DNA from: Ectobius pallidus
Taxonomy: Eukaryota; Arthropoda; Insecta; Blattodea; Ectobiidae
DNA: 64,000 bases
NCBI GenBank assembly: GCA_964059195.1
Contig: CAXKWD010000006.1
Coordinates: 7,184,530 to 7,248,529, forward strand
Direction: 5' to 3'
A program made the position numbers and the translations under genes. The notes under the pieces were generated by a model that saw only the letters and a program-made list of their open reading frames with translations, ran no database searches and was not told the DNA's origin. Below, piece by piece: positions 22,452 to 32,959 of this stretch. Position 1 is the stretch's first letter, and each line of letters begins with the position of its first letter.

Positions 22452-22558
22452 CATGTTAATCAGTCCTGACGGGACTTTAAAGTCCTATCACTTATTTTTT
22501 TAAATTTTTCTTAATAATTTTTCAATATTTTCATGTTTTATTGATGGAATATGTATAG

Positions 22559-23480
22559 TTAGCCCAGTCAAATGTTACATCGGAACTTACATTAAATGGA
22601 GTATTAATGATTTTTGGAGGGGACTTTAGGACCATTACTGGGATCACAAATCCAGATTTGCAACCCTCAGAAACCTGTGCTCGCTGAATGGCGGTCGAAA
22701 TAAACAGTTTTTTTCGGACTTTTTTCGGTTTTTCGACAATATCTCCTAAACTATGCTTTTTTTGGAAAGAATATTTCTTAGCTTTTTTAAAGTAAATTAA
22801 ATTGTCTAAAATATGAAATCAAAATCGTTTTTGTAAGTTATATAGTTACCGAGATAAGGCTTTTCAAAAATTGGCCTTTTTTTCCAAAAAGTTGAAATTT
22901 TAAGTTTTCTTCGTGTTTCGAACTAAATACCGGCAAAATTACACGTCCTAAAGAAATGTCAAGATAACATTAGTTGTAGGAAATTTAATAAGCTTTAATT
23001 GGAGCTATAGCTGGTTCTTGTAGCTCAGATAGTCTAGTCATAAATGACAAAAACCGAAAATATGAAAAAATGCTTTTTTGGGTGAAAGTTGAATAACATC
23101 GTTTCCTCCACCAACACCTTAATTTTTTTGGTAACATGTTGGCGGATAATGTCTTATAACTGTGTATAGAAACTATTTGTGTGTGTATATGTGTCTATGG
23201 GAGATGATTTTGCAGGGAAAAAAAAAGGAATTTACTTTTAAACCAACAGGCATATTTAAACTATGTGTGAGGTTCCTGGTATGGGATGGTATGGGACCTG
23301 GGAAGTCGAGGGTGAGGTGATGTCTTCATCCTCACTTGAAGAACTGTCATTCTGGGGTGTGGGCACATTGCGGCAGAATTTTTCCCCTGTAGAAAGCGCA
23401 CAAAGCTGAGCATTTCAGCCCAGTTTTGCGGCAGCTGCAGCTCCCAGCGCAGCCCATCTTGCACTTGCACGAGATCAGTT
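22559..23480 (+). repeat. outer inverted repeat, left arm
   Basis: Pairs with 28703-29616. Its inner end holds, on the minus strand, a CXC-type cysteine cluster (ISCKCKMGCAG, CSCRKTGLKC and a further piece not present in the right arm), so the repeat includes the last coding exon of the enclosed gene. Confidence 0.9.
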
Positions 23481-23490
23481 CCCCGTTACT
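23347..23490 (-). pseudogene. inverted copy of the CXC-type C-terminal exon
   Basis: Minus-strand reading gives ISCKCKMGCAGSCSCRKTG then LKCSALCAFYRGK. The spacing C-x-C-x(3)-C-x(3)-C-x-C-x(5)-C resembles tesmin/TSO1-like CXC motifs and the C-terminus of a repeated arthropod family. It is the mirror copy of 28700-28890 and has no upstream exons of its own in this orientation, so it is a by-product of the inverted repeat. It keeps about 30 bp that the right-arm copy has lost. Confidence 0.7.
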
Positions 23491-24420
23491 GACAAAATAG
23501 TTTCTATTAGCTGTGGGATTGTTGGAGGCTATGAAGCCAATTGTTAAATTGCGAAGGAACTGGGAACAGAAGGAGTGGTTAATATAGAAAACCAGACATT
23601 TGGGAAAGTTGGATTCAAACGTAAAGACAAAATTGTTACCTTCGTTGCAAGTTGTTACCTTGGCAAGCGTCAATAATTCCATACAAGTCACTAATAAGAA
23701 GATTGAAGTTGACCCTCTCGCAATATTTCAGCGAGTTAGCATTACCATAAAAATCCGACGCAGAGTTGAAAGCCCACTGCAAGTATGAATTGCCCCCTTA
23801 CGCAATGCCTCTTTTCAACGACGCTGGAGTGAGGAAGGGAACTAAGGCAGCTCTATTTTTGTGTTTCACATCCCTCACTACCAACATCTCCCGAGACGCC
23901 AATATCCACAACGTGCTCGATGGTGGCTACTTGCTCCAAAAATACGTGTGGCATCAAAACGCATCAGTGAAGACCATCATTGACGGCTACATTCATTTTG
24001 TGAAAAACCATTTTGGGACAGATGTAACCCATTGTCTTCGATGGATACCCGGAGGACGCCTCTCAAAAAAGTACCAAAAGCGCCGAACATCTCAGACGAT
24101 ACTCCGCCCTTAACTGCAGTGACATTGTGCTATCAGCTTCAACTACCATCAACATCACGCAAGAGAAGTTCTTATCGAACGACACTAATAACCATAGGCT
24201 GATAGAGCTACTGATAACTGGATTTGAGCAGCACGGTGTTGTAGTGACAGAAGAGAACGCTGACGCTGACATTGTTAGAGCTGCAGGTTGTAATCATTGT
24301 AGAAGATGTGGACCTGCTTGTGTTATTAGTTGGTTTGAATTCCAAAAAATACATCTACTTCCAGAAGAGGGGAGCCAGACGTCCAATATTCATCTACATC
24401 GTTCACCAACGGAAATTCTT

Positions 24421-24424
24421 ATTA
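24421..24424 (+). repeat. 4-bp target-site duplication ATTA, left
   Basis: ATTA immediately before the left TIR, matched by ATTA at 28193-28196. Confidence 0.85.
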
Positions 24425-24955
24425 GGGTCATTCCATGTCAAGTGAACCAATGGAAAAACGTGACCACCTCCGATTTTAGTCATACTTGGTTGTCATGAAG
24501 TACCACCTGAGATATGTTGAAGTACAAAATATCAGATTTTTATGTGTTGTAGTTTTCCAGTTATACCCTTCTGAAATATGGAAAAAAACCAAATTTTCTG
24601 CATAAGTGCAATCACAAAATGACGCATAAATCAAGCTGGAATTGACATAGATGAGTGGGAAAAGTACCAAAATGTAGCTTATATTATGAGCTTTAATTTG
24701 ATATGTCACACGAGTACTTTCGAAAAAAAATATTTTCAAGGTTACCCAAAAAAAATTTGAAAACTGAATTTTTCAAAAACCTATATTTTGAAAATTTTGA
24801 AAAAAATCTCACAGAAACATACATATTTCAGCATCATGTCCTACAAGTTTTGTTATGGGATCGAAATGGGATCATATTTTTTTACATTTATAACAAATAC
24901 TATGCACGCTGGGTAAGAATATATGACACAGGAATATTGCACTTAATTCTAAAAT
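24425..24955 (+). repeat. inner transposon TIR, left
   Basis: 531 bp, reverse complement of 27652-28192. A small deletion near the tip removes about 10 bp relative to the right arm. Open frames across the TIR appear on both arms and are by-products. Confidence 0.9.
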
Positions 24956-25215
24956 CCATTCCTTTGTCCAGGGAGTTGTTTACCAACATGCATATACCAA
25001 CTTGTGCAAGTGGTCAAATGGGTATGAGTAAACACAGTCTGCAAGCATGTGAGTCAGCCAGGGAATGCAAGTTGTAACCTGTTGGACCTGGCTTCAGTTG
25101 TGCCTTGACTCTCATGCAGTGTGCTTCCTTTCTTCAAAGGCTGTACAAAGACTGTATTGCTGCATGTAAAGTAGTGGGTTCAGTGATTAAAATAGGCATT
25201 GTGTATTTCCCCAGT

Positions 25216-27579
25216 ATGGCTGAAAAAGTAAGTGAAACAGCAAAGATTTTCTGCTGCAACCCTTTCAAGAAAGACAGACATCAGGGTGTGAAAAGAAGTG
25301 TGAGGCCTGTTACTGACTGGATGTGTGACATGTTTGACACCATTGTGGTAGGTATGAAAATTTGTGACAGTTGTAGGAAAGAACTATCAAAGCAGAAACA
25401 GGTTACAGATACAACAGATGACTGTTTAGTACCAGTAGCCAATACCACTAGGCCTACTAATGTTGATGAATCATTTGTAGCTTTAGATGTTACCTTAGAG
25501 TACCTTAATAAGTCTCTAAGCTCTCTAGAGGAGTCACCTGTTGCTAAGAGGAAGTTGCAAATGAAATCATACTGTGATAAAAAATACAGTAAAATAAAAA
25601 AATGTTTGACAGAAAAGGTACTAACAGCAGCAAGTACAAATACAGAGAAAACTGTTGACCATAAATCAGAATCATGTGAAGTCATTTGTCAGCTAAAAGA
25701 AAAGTTTCAAGAAGAAAATATAAGTGTTAGTGAAAAATTGCAAATTTTAACAGTACTACCTAAAAGCTGGTCATGCAGTGAAATACAAAATGAATTTCAG
25801 GTTAGCAACAGAATGGCAAGAAAAGCTAAAGCATTGGTGAAAGCGAAGGGTATTCTGGCAACACCAAATCCTAAACCAGGAAAGGTTTTAAATGAATCTG
25901 TGATTGAGAAGGTAATAGGGTTCTACAACAGTGATGATGTCAGCCGTCTTATGCCTGGAAAAAAAGACTTTGTTTCTGTGAAAACGGGTGACAGTAGTAG
26001 AATTCATGTACAGAAGAGGCTAGTGATGGGCAACTTGAAGGAAGTGTACGAGCTGTTCAAAAACAAAAATCCTACTGATAAGATTGGATTTTCGAAATTT
26101 GCTGATTTACGACCTAAACATTGCGTCTTGGCTGGAGGAAGTGGTACCCACACAGTATGCGTTTGTACAGTGCATCAGAATGTTAAATTAATGCTACAAG
26201 TGTTGAAATCCAAACAAATTACACTGAATGATGGCACAGATATAAGTAATTATAATTCCTGTTTAGCGAAGTTAATGTGTGAAGAGCCAGGCACAGCATG
26301 CCACCTTAATGAATGTCCTTCATGTCCAGGTGTAGATAATTTGAAAGATGAGTTACAGTTGCTGCTAGATAATGAACTGGTGGACAACATTACATACAAG
26401 CAGTGGGTTTCTGTTGACAGATGTAATTTAGTAACCTTCATCAAAACTGCAGATGAGTTTATAGAAACTTTGTGTGAACAGTTGTTGATTTTGAAGAGAC
26501 ATTCTTTTATTGCAAGAAGACAGGCAGAATATTATAATCACTTGAAGCAGAATATTGGAGTAAATGAAGCTGTGGTATGTATGGACTTTGCAGAAAATTA
26601 TTCGTTTGTACTACAGGATGAAGCCCAGTCTTTTCATTGGAACAATGATCAAGCAACTATTTTTCCTATAGCAGTCTACTACAATGATCATAATATACAC
26701 TACAAAAGTATTGTATGTATCTCTGAATGTCTACAGCATGACACCACTGCTGTTCATTTATTCCAGAAAAGGCTTATCTCTCATTTGAAGTTGGAAGTAA
26801 TTAGAGATTTGAAAAAAATTTACTACTTCTCAGATGGTGCAGCTGCGCAATTTAAAAACAGAAAAAACTTTTCAAACTTATGCCACCATGTTCATGATTT
26901 TGGAATTGAGGCAGAGTGGCATTTCTATGCAACAGCCCATGGGAAAGGAGTATGTGACGGTCTGGGTGGTACTGTGAAAAGACTTGCAGGAAAGGCAAGC
27001 CTACAGCGGCCATACGAGCATCAAATCATGACACCAGCACAGCTGTTTACATGGAGTGAGGAAAACATCGACTCCATGCAGTTCTTCTTCTTCAATGAAG
27101 CACAATACAACAAAGAGGAAAAAATACTTGCAGACAGATTTCTGTCTACAAAAGCAATACCAGGCACACAGAAGTTCCACAGTTTCATCCCATTGTCAGA
27201 TAAAGTGTTGTTGACAAAGGTATTTTCAAGAAGTGAACAGTCATCCACTTTTTCAGTGTTAGGACCACGTGTGCAACAGAGGCTGAAGCTAGCAGAAGTA
27301 AAAGGATATGTTACATGTGAGAACAACAATCATTGGTGGCTTGGTGTAGTTGTGGACAAAAATGAGACAGCACAGATAGTGGAACTGATGTTTCTGCACC
27401 CTGCAGGTCCTTCTCCATCATTTACTTTCAAAAGTGACTGTCCAAATAAACTGACTGTGCCTCTCTCTCAGATCCTCACCCTTGTGCAACCTACATGTCC
27501 CACTGGCCGTAGTTATTACCTCTCGAAGGAAGAGATGGATGCGGCAACCATGGCTCTAGAAAATTACTGTAGACAATAA
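25216..27579 (+). CDS. DDE-like transposase of unplaced superfamily, 787 aa
   Basis: Probably cuts and moves the enclosing TIR element. The frame is open from 25105, but the ATG at 25216 is preferred: protein similarity to this family starts there with a cysteine-rich head (KIFCCNPFKKDRH, then ICDSCRKEL), likely zinc-binding. A helix-turn-helix-like stretch follows (WSCSEIQNEFQVSNRMARKA, residues about 185-210). The core has VCMDFAENYSFVLQDEAQ (Asp 457), then HWNNDQATIFP, YYFSDGAAAQFKNR (Asp 540) and HGKGVCDGLGG (Asp 581), the blocks I would expect to form the catalytic centre. A C-terminal stretch shows WWLGVV, a small beta domain. No stop or frameshift. Similar proteins occur in insects and cnidarians; the superfamily is possibly Sola, not proven. 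Confidence 0.75.
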   Translation: MAEKVSETAKIFCCNPFKKDRHQGVKRSVRPVTDWMCDMFDTIVVGMKICDSCRKELSKQKQVTDTTDDCLVPVANTTRPTNVDESFVALDVTLEYLNKSLSSLEESPVAKRKLQMKSYCDKKYSKIKKCLTEKVLTAASTNTEKTVDHKSESCEVICQLKEKFQEENISVSEKLQILTVLPKSWSCSEIQNEFQVSNRMARKAKALVKAKGILATPNPKPGKVLNESVIEKVIGFYNSDDVSRLMPGKKDFVSVKTGDSSRIHVQKRLVMGNLKEVYELFKNKNPTDKIGFSKFADLRPKHCVLAGGSGTHTVCVCTVHQNVKLMLQVLKSKQITLNDGTDISNYNSCLAKLMCEEPGTACHLNECPSCPGVDNLKDELQLLLDNELVDNITYKQWVSVDRCNLVTFIKTADEFIETLCEQLLILKRHSFIARRQAEYYNHLKQNIGVNEAVVCMDFAENYSFVLQDEAQSFHWNNDQATIFPIAVYYNDHNIHYKSIVCISECLQHDTTAVHLFQKRLISHLKLEVIRDLKKIYYFSDGAAAQFKNRKNFSNLCHHVHDFGIEAEWHFYATAHGKGVCDGLGGTVKRLAGKASLQRPYEHQIMTPAQLFTWSEENIDSMQFFFFNEAQYNKEEKILADRFLSTKAIPGTQKFHSFIPLSDKVLLTKVFSRSEQSSTFSVLGPRVQQRLKLAEVKGYVTCENNNHWWLGVVVDKNETAQIVELMFLHPAGPSPSFTFKSDCPNKLTVPLSQILTLVQPTCPTGRSYYLSKEEMDAATMALENYCRQ

Positions 27580-27651
27580 ATTCACGTTTTTGTCATTGAA
27601 GAAGGGAAGGTAACATGTTTTCTGTAAGTTTTTCTTTTTGATTGTAATGAA

Positions 27652-28192
27652 ATTTTAGAATTAAGTGCAATATTCCTGTGTCATATATTCTTACCCAGCG
27701 TGCATAGTATTTGTTATAAATGTAAAAAAATATGATCCCATTTCGATCCCATAACAAAACTTGTAGGACATGATGCTGAAATATGTATGTTTCTGTGAGA
27801 TTTTTTTCAAAATTTTCAAAATATAGGTTTTTGAAAAATTCAGTTTTCAAATTTTTTTTGGGTAACCTTGAAAATATTTTTTTTCGAAAGTACTCGTGTG
27901 ACATATCAAATTAAAGCTCATAATATAAGCTACATTTTGGTACTTTTCCCACTCATCTATGTCAATTCCAGCTTGATTTATGCGTCATTTTGTGATTGCA
28001 CTTATGCAGAAAATTTGGTTTTTTTCCATATTTCAGAAGGGTATAACTGGAAAACTACAACACATAAAAATCTGATATTTTGCACTTTAACATATCTCAG
28101 GTGGTACTTCATGACAACCAAGTATGACTAAAATCGGAGATGGTCATGTTCAAAATTGACAAAAAATTGGTTCACTTGACATGGAATGACCC
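27652..28192 (-). repeat. inner transposon TIR, right
   Basis: 541 bp, reverse complement of the left arm. The transposase stop codon lies 73 bp before the TIR. Confidence 0.9.
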
Positions 28193-28196
28193 ATTA
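28193..28196 (+). repeat. 4-bp target-site duplication ATTA, right
   Basis: Matches 24421-24424. Confidence 0.85.
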
Positions 28197-28702
28197 CTGT
28201 CCCGGGACCCTTTCAGGCAGGGGAAAACCAAATTTGTCAAACCTTCCTCAAGAACCCAGCACTATTCAGGCAAGCAGAAGTCTTCCTCCACCCAGATGTG
28301 AGTCACGATGAAATAGCTGCAGCTGGGGAGAAGTATCTCGTCGCAGTTTATGAAGGAGCGACTGACACCACCTTCAACGACCTGACAGCCAAAGTCAACC
28401 TCGCCCGTTTGTCACCAACCACAGATGCTGCAAAATATCATGTATATTGTATTTATTACCAGGTATGTCTATGTACATTTCCTATCATTATGTTCTTAAA
28501 TTTCGTTGTTCACTTATATACTCTCATTGTACACCATGTGTATGCTTTGAAATATTATAGAATAACTAACTTTCATTCTACTTTTTTGCAGGTACAAAAG
28601 TGGTTGGGGTGGAAAAAAACTCACGGATTGGGGTGGAAGTTGGACGAGTTGGGCTTACTCCAATTGCAATGGAAGTTGAACCAGCCCCTCAAACCCTTCT
28701 GC

Positions 28703-29616
28703 AACTGATCTCGTGCAAGTGCAAGATGGGCTGTGCTGGGGGCTGCAGCTGCCGCAAAACTGGGCTGAAATGCAATGTGCTCACACCCCAGAATGACAGT
28801 TCTTCAAGTAAGGATGAAGACATCACCCCACCCTCGACTTCCCAGGTCCCATACCATCCCATACCAGGAACCTCATCACACATGGTTTAAATATGACTGT
28901 TGGTTTAAAAGTAAATACATTTTAATGAAATATGCTGCTTAAATATTTTTATGGCAAAATCCATCTCCCATAGACACATATAAACACAAATAGTTTCTAT
29001 ACACAGTTATAAGACATTATCCGCCAACATGTTACCAAAAAAGTTAAGGTGTTGGTGGAGGAAACGATGTTATTCAACTTTCACCCAAAAAAGCATTTTT
29101 TCATATTTTCGGTTTTGGTAATTTATTACGAGACTTTCTGAGCTACAAGAACCAGCTATAGCTCAAATTAAAGATTATTAAATTGCCTACAACTTTTGTT
29201 CCCTTGATTTTTCTGTAGGACGTATCATTTTGCCGGTATTCAGTTCGAAACACGAAGAAAACTTAAAATTTTAACTTTTTGGAAAAAAAAGCCAATCTTT
29301 GAAAAGCCTTATCTCGGTAACTATATAACTTACAAAAACGATTTTGATCTCATATTTTAGACAATTTAATTTACTTTAAAAAAGCTAAGAAATATTCTTT
29401 CCAAAAAACGCATAGTTTAGGAGATATTGTCGAAAAACCGAAAAAAGTCCGAAAAAACCGGTTTATTTCGACCGCCATTCAGCGAGCACAGGTTTCTGAG
29501 GGTTGCAAATCTGGATTTGTGATCCCAGTAATGGTCCTAAAGTCCCCTCCAAAAATCAATAATACTCCATTTAATGTAAGTTCACGCGTTTTTTTTGTAA
29601 CATTTGACTGGGCTAA
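28703..29616 (+). repeat. outer inverted repeat, right arm
   Basis: Reverse complement of 22559-23480. It includes the terminal coding exon and 3' flank of the enclosed gene. Confidence 0.9.
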
Positions 29617-29962
29617 GTGTTCACATAAAGGTTGTAATGAAAAAAATAGCACAACAAAAAAATCAATTTATTAATTCAGTAAATAAAGGGTTAAACATTT
29701 AGATGAGGATGTTATTAAAATCAATAAATCACGTTAAGTTAATGTTATTATTATTATTATTAAAAAAATTATTTACTATGCCTTTTATATTTTAGAAGTA
29801 AAGAATAAAAAAAATTCCGCAGTAAAAAATCTAATTGTTGAGAACCCAAGGAGGATTTTAACAGGTTGATACATGTTACAATTTTTTTATTTTTTAAAAA
29901 AATGAACCCTGTTGATATTGATTTAACAAGAGAAGCTGAAGGTAGATGTCAGTCTGTAAGGC
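29617..29962. other. spacer between elements
   Basis: AT-rich; contains a short ATT run near 29745-29762. No gene seen. Confidence 0.4.
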
Positions 29963-29970
29963 AATGTGAC
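29963..29970 (+). repeat. hAT target-site duplication, left (7 of 8 match)
   Basis: AATGTGAC against CATGTGAC at 34319-34326. Confidence 0.75.
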
Positions 29971-30310
29971 TAGTGATGTGGGCCGGAAATATTCCCAGTG
30001 GGAAGGAACTTATAAAATGGGAATATTTCCCTGGCCAGGAAATATTCCCAAAAAGTGGGAATTTATAAAAAATCCTTAGTTTTGGACATTTTAATGCTTA
30101 TTAACAGTTCAAGTACCTTAAGATTAAACTATTTCTCATAAGAAAGTTTTCCTATGATATAATTTTTCACTTATTTTCAAAAATAATAATATTTTATAAT
30201 CTCTTAGGTTTTCTTTATATACTTGCCATTCATAAAGTGATACCTCACTCACATTTATTCAAACTTGATTAAAGGTAAGTAATTTAATATATTTGTAAAT
30301 AGATTGTGTT

Positions 30311-30318
30311 GGTAGGCT
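30311..30318 (+). repeat. 8-bp target-site duplication, left
   Basis: GGTAGGCT, exact match to 31785-31792. Confidence 0.95.
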
Positions 30319-31784
30319 CAGGGGCGTATCCAAGATTTATTTTCGGGAGGGGCTGTGATAATCCTCACTTTACTGTCACTAGGGTTCAGAAGTTGATCGT
30401 CTAAAAACGCCTAAAAATGACCTATAAATTACCTTAAATTTATGAAAATATGACATGAAAAATTTAAAATATGACAATATTTCTAAATATATATCTAAAA
30501 AAGGGAATATACAGTAGCATATTAATATAATAATAAACAAAGGACAATATTTTAAGTATGTTATTTGACTACTTTAATATTATGTTTACTATATTAATGA
30601 ATTACGAGATTGCTTTGTGTACAATGGTGGAAAAGTTCATTCTAAAGACAAAACAGGAAAAAATGTAACGAACGAATGAAAATTTCCTAAAAATGACTGG
30701 TAGAAAATAAAATGCAAAATATGAGTAAAGTATTATTGTTCGTTTTGACAGAAGACGAACTTATACTACAACCTGCATTGTCTGTGATGTCTCAGAAAAG
30801 AGATGACATATCATCAACCTGTGAGCCCTAATTATCACACACAATTATACTGAATACGTTAGAATAACGCATTTCATCTTTTATAAGTCAAAATGTGCAA
30901 TTGAACTGTCTACTTTCTGAGAAATTAAAGTGCCCTTATGTGCGACATATTAGCATGACTTAAGGGTATATGTACGTGCATTATTTTGAAATTTATGTTT
31001 TTTTGTTTATAGCACTAAAAAATTGTGCTGAATGTTCTGCATCCATTGATATATAGTTTATATACTGTAGGTTTAGAAATTATTTGTGGCATTTAAATAG
31101 ATATTTAAATATGTTTACATGCTCTGAGCTACGCCCTTAGAAAGGTCAAATGAGAAATTCACTGAATTTCCCGGTAACTCTTATTTTACACACATATTGT
31201 TAGGTAGCTCCACAACCATTAGAGATAGAAGGCTGAAATTTTTTACGCTAATTTTACATGCATATATGCATAAAGTAGACTACAATGATGCCCATAGGTA
31301 TAAAATTAAAGAAAATGTGTAATGAAATATTGATCAACTTTCAAGATATTATATATGCGATATATAAAAATTAATTGCATTAAAAATAATAACTTTAGCT
31401 GTATAGAAGTAGTCTACTTAGTAGAAAAATATGTTCATTATATGCATTAAAAAATAAAAGGCGTCAGAGAAACCAGAAAAATGTTATGCCTATAAGGAAG
31501 TGATAAGTGCATCTGAATTAATTTTTTTTCATGCTCCTATAAAACGTGTAATTTAAAATAAACTTGGTCAATTTTTTATACTTTTATCTACTAGTTATGT
31601 TCTAGTAAGCCTTGTTATAGGATCCTGTAATTTTTGTCCACTTCTGAGTTCATTTTCTTGTAAAATTTTAATATTTTAGAACCTGCATTTTTTTTATCTT
31701 TTAGTGGTTGTTCACATATATATACCCTTAACGTTTCGGGGGGGGCTGCAGCCCCCTCAGCCCCCCCCCCTGAATACGCCCCTG
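30319..31784 (+). mobile_element. non-autonomous hAT-type element nested in the hAT
   Basis: 1466 bp with termini CAGGGGCGTA at both ends in inverted orientation, flanked by an exact 8-bp duplication. The right terminus has runs of C and G (31738-31770) that pair with the G-rich left end. No open frame of note and no transposase fragment, so it must be moved in trans. The 8-bp duplication and CAGGGG start fit hAT. Confidence 0.9.
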
Positions 31785-31792
31785 GGTAGGCT
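31785..31792 (+). repeat. 8-bp target-site duplication, right
   Basis: GGTAGGCT, exact. Confidence 0.95.
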
Positions 31793-32959
31793 ATTTAAAA
31801 TAAAATGCCAAAAACCAACACCTTCAAGATTATCATTGTTTAATATTACACAAACACAAATTTAAATAGAAGTTTACGGTATAGTATCTAATCACAAATC
31901 AGTCCCATGGTCTAGGCCTAGGCTAATCCTACTGTAGTATGGGAGGAAATTTAGTTCTTTCATGACTTACGAGGGGAGAATATTTTCCCTCCGCTCCAGA
32001 AATTCATACACCAGTTAGGGTTGCCACCTTTTGGTAAGACTAAGGAAAGACGCTTATCAAATACCGTATAAGCAGATTGCCGGTCTTCATATCTAAATTT
32101 ATACATGGAACAATTTATTAATAATAGAAGGAATTTTCTATTTTCTATATTCTATATTAAGATTCAAGTTCTTCAGTGTGCCATAAAGATTGCTTTCTGT
32201 GAAGTCAAATACTTTCCCTAAGTAACTCAAAGCTTTCTCATAGAATTTCTCATGGATATGTTTTGAAAAAAATTATGGCGAAGCGGTAATTTATGGCGTG
32301 CACAGGTCCCCCTTCCACTGAATAATAAAAGACCCTTGCACCAAACATAATATGTCACAACTATAAACAACAAAATAATATTTCATAGTAAAAAAAGACC
32401 TATGCACCAAAAATCATATTTCACAATTATAGGAGTGGGAGTGGGGGACTCGTGTGCAGCATAAAATACCTTTTTTGCAAAATTATGAACATCTGCAATC
32501 CAGACTCTGACTATGTAATGGCTTACCACTAAATTTAGGAATAATGGGAGGCACATTTAGTTAATTCTTATTCAACGAATGACACACAAAACACACAGAG
32601 AACATGGATTCAAATTACAACTGATAACACTAGGCACGTCTTACTGTGCTATAATTCCAGGAACTGTACTTGGCAACTTAGGGCAGCGTGTCATATGTTC
32701 TGTTTATGGTACTTCCCCGTTGGATTATGCCGGGTGTGCTGATCAAGGTCATACCCCAAGAATGCCTGCGCGACTTATACAAACAAAGAAAAATATAATG
32801 AGCGGTGATTTCACTGCTGTCAATACGATACATTTTAGCAATGGAACAATACCAATATCTTGATCATGAGTCAAAATTTACAAAATATGCAACTAAGAAT
32901 TGCTTTCTCATATTTTGTTTTGGAATAATTTGGCATCCCACAATGTAATGCGTCCCTCT
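31793..32959. other. hAT internal region without recognisable coding
   Basis: Contains two degenerate copies of a block around CTTGCACCAAA (about 32330-32440) and an open frame at 32579-32863 with no recognised family. The N-terminal BED-type zinc finger expected of a hAT transposase was not found. Confidence 0.35.

Larger units (their letters stand above)
24425..28192 (+). mobile_element. 3.77-kb DNA transposon with about 530-bp TIRs
   Basis: Bounded by inverted repeats beginning GGGTCATTCCATGTCAAGTG and flanked by a 4-bp ATTA duplication. The arms are nearly identical apart from one indel close to the left end, and the single gene is open, so this is a young insertion that may still be active. 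It lies within the coding part of the enclosing gene; removing it with one ATTA rejoins that gene. A 4-bp duplication with long TIRs is compatible with the Sola superfamily, but I cannot confirm this. Confidence 0.9.
23590..28890 (+). pseudogene. repeated arthropod gene: PIN-like domain plus CXC-type tail, interrupted
   Basis: Parts in order: VTNKKIEVDPLAIFQRVSI (about 23690-23760); ELPPYAMPLFNDAG and NVLDGGYLLQKYVW (23790-23970); TINITQEKFLSND (24145-24185); then VEDVDLLVLLVGL (about 24295-24335), an acidic strand like the metal-binding core of PIN/FEN-type nucleases. A transposon occupies 24425-28192. The frame resumes QGKTKFVK, GEKYLVAVYEGA, and AKYHVYCIYYQ, then an intron 28463-28591 (CAG/GTATGT ... 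TTTTTTGCAG), VQKWLG, and the CXC tail ISCKCKMGCAGG, CSCRKTGLKC. Several frameshifts (24050, 24290, 28660) show decay. This family is frequent in arthropod genomes with no known function; nuclease activity is only inferred from the acidic motif. Confidence 0.6.
22559..29616 (+). mobile_element. 7-kb unit bounded by about 0.9-kb inverted repeats
   Basis: The sequence from 22559 inward is the reverse complement of the sequence ending at 29616, at roughly 90% identity, for about 920 bp. The ends read TTAGCCCAGTCAAATGTTAC and its complement. Inside is one gene on the plus strand (PIN-like and cysteine-rich protein) interrupted by a second transposon. No clear target duplication surrounds it: a TA could be shared, but that is weak. 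I cannot place it in a named superfamily, and no transposase of its own was recognised unless the interrupted gene is one. Confidence 0.8.

Noticed and set aside
22440..22558. piggyBac terminal inverted repeat or TTAA site
   Set aside because: No TTAA next to a recognisable terminal repeat could be defined between the piggyBac end and the outer inverted repeat.
24703..25077. Open frame repeated at both ends of the inner transposon (also 27593-27904 minus)
   Set aside because: Present on both arms because the TIRs are the same sequence; not a separate gene.
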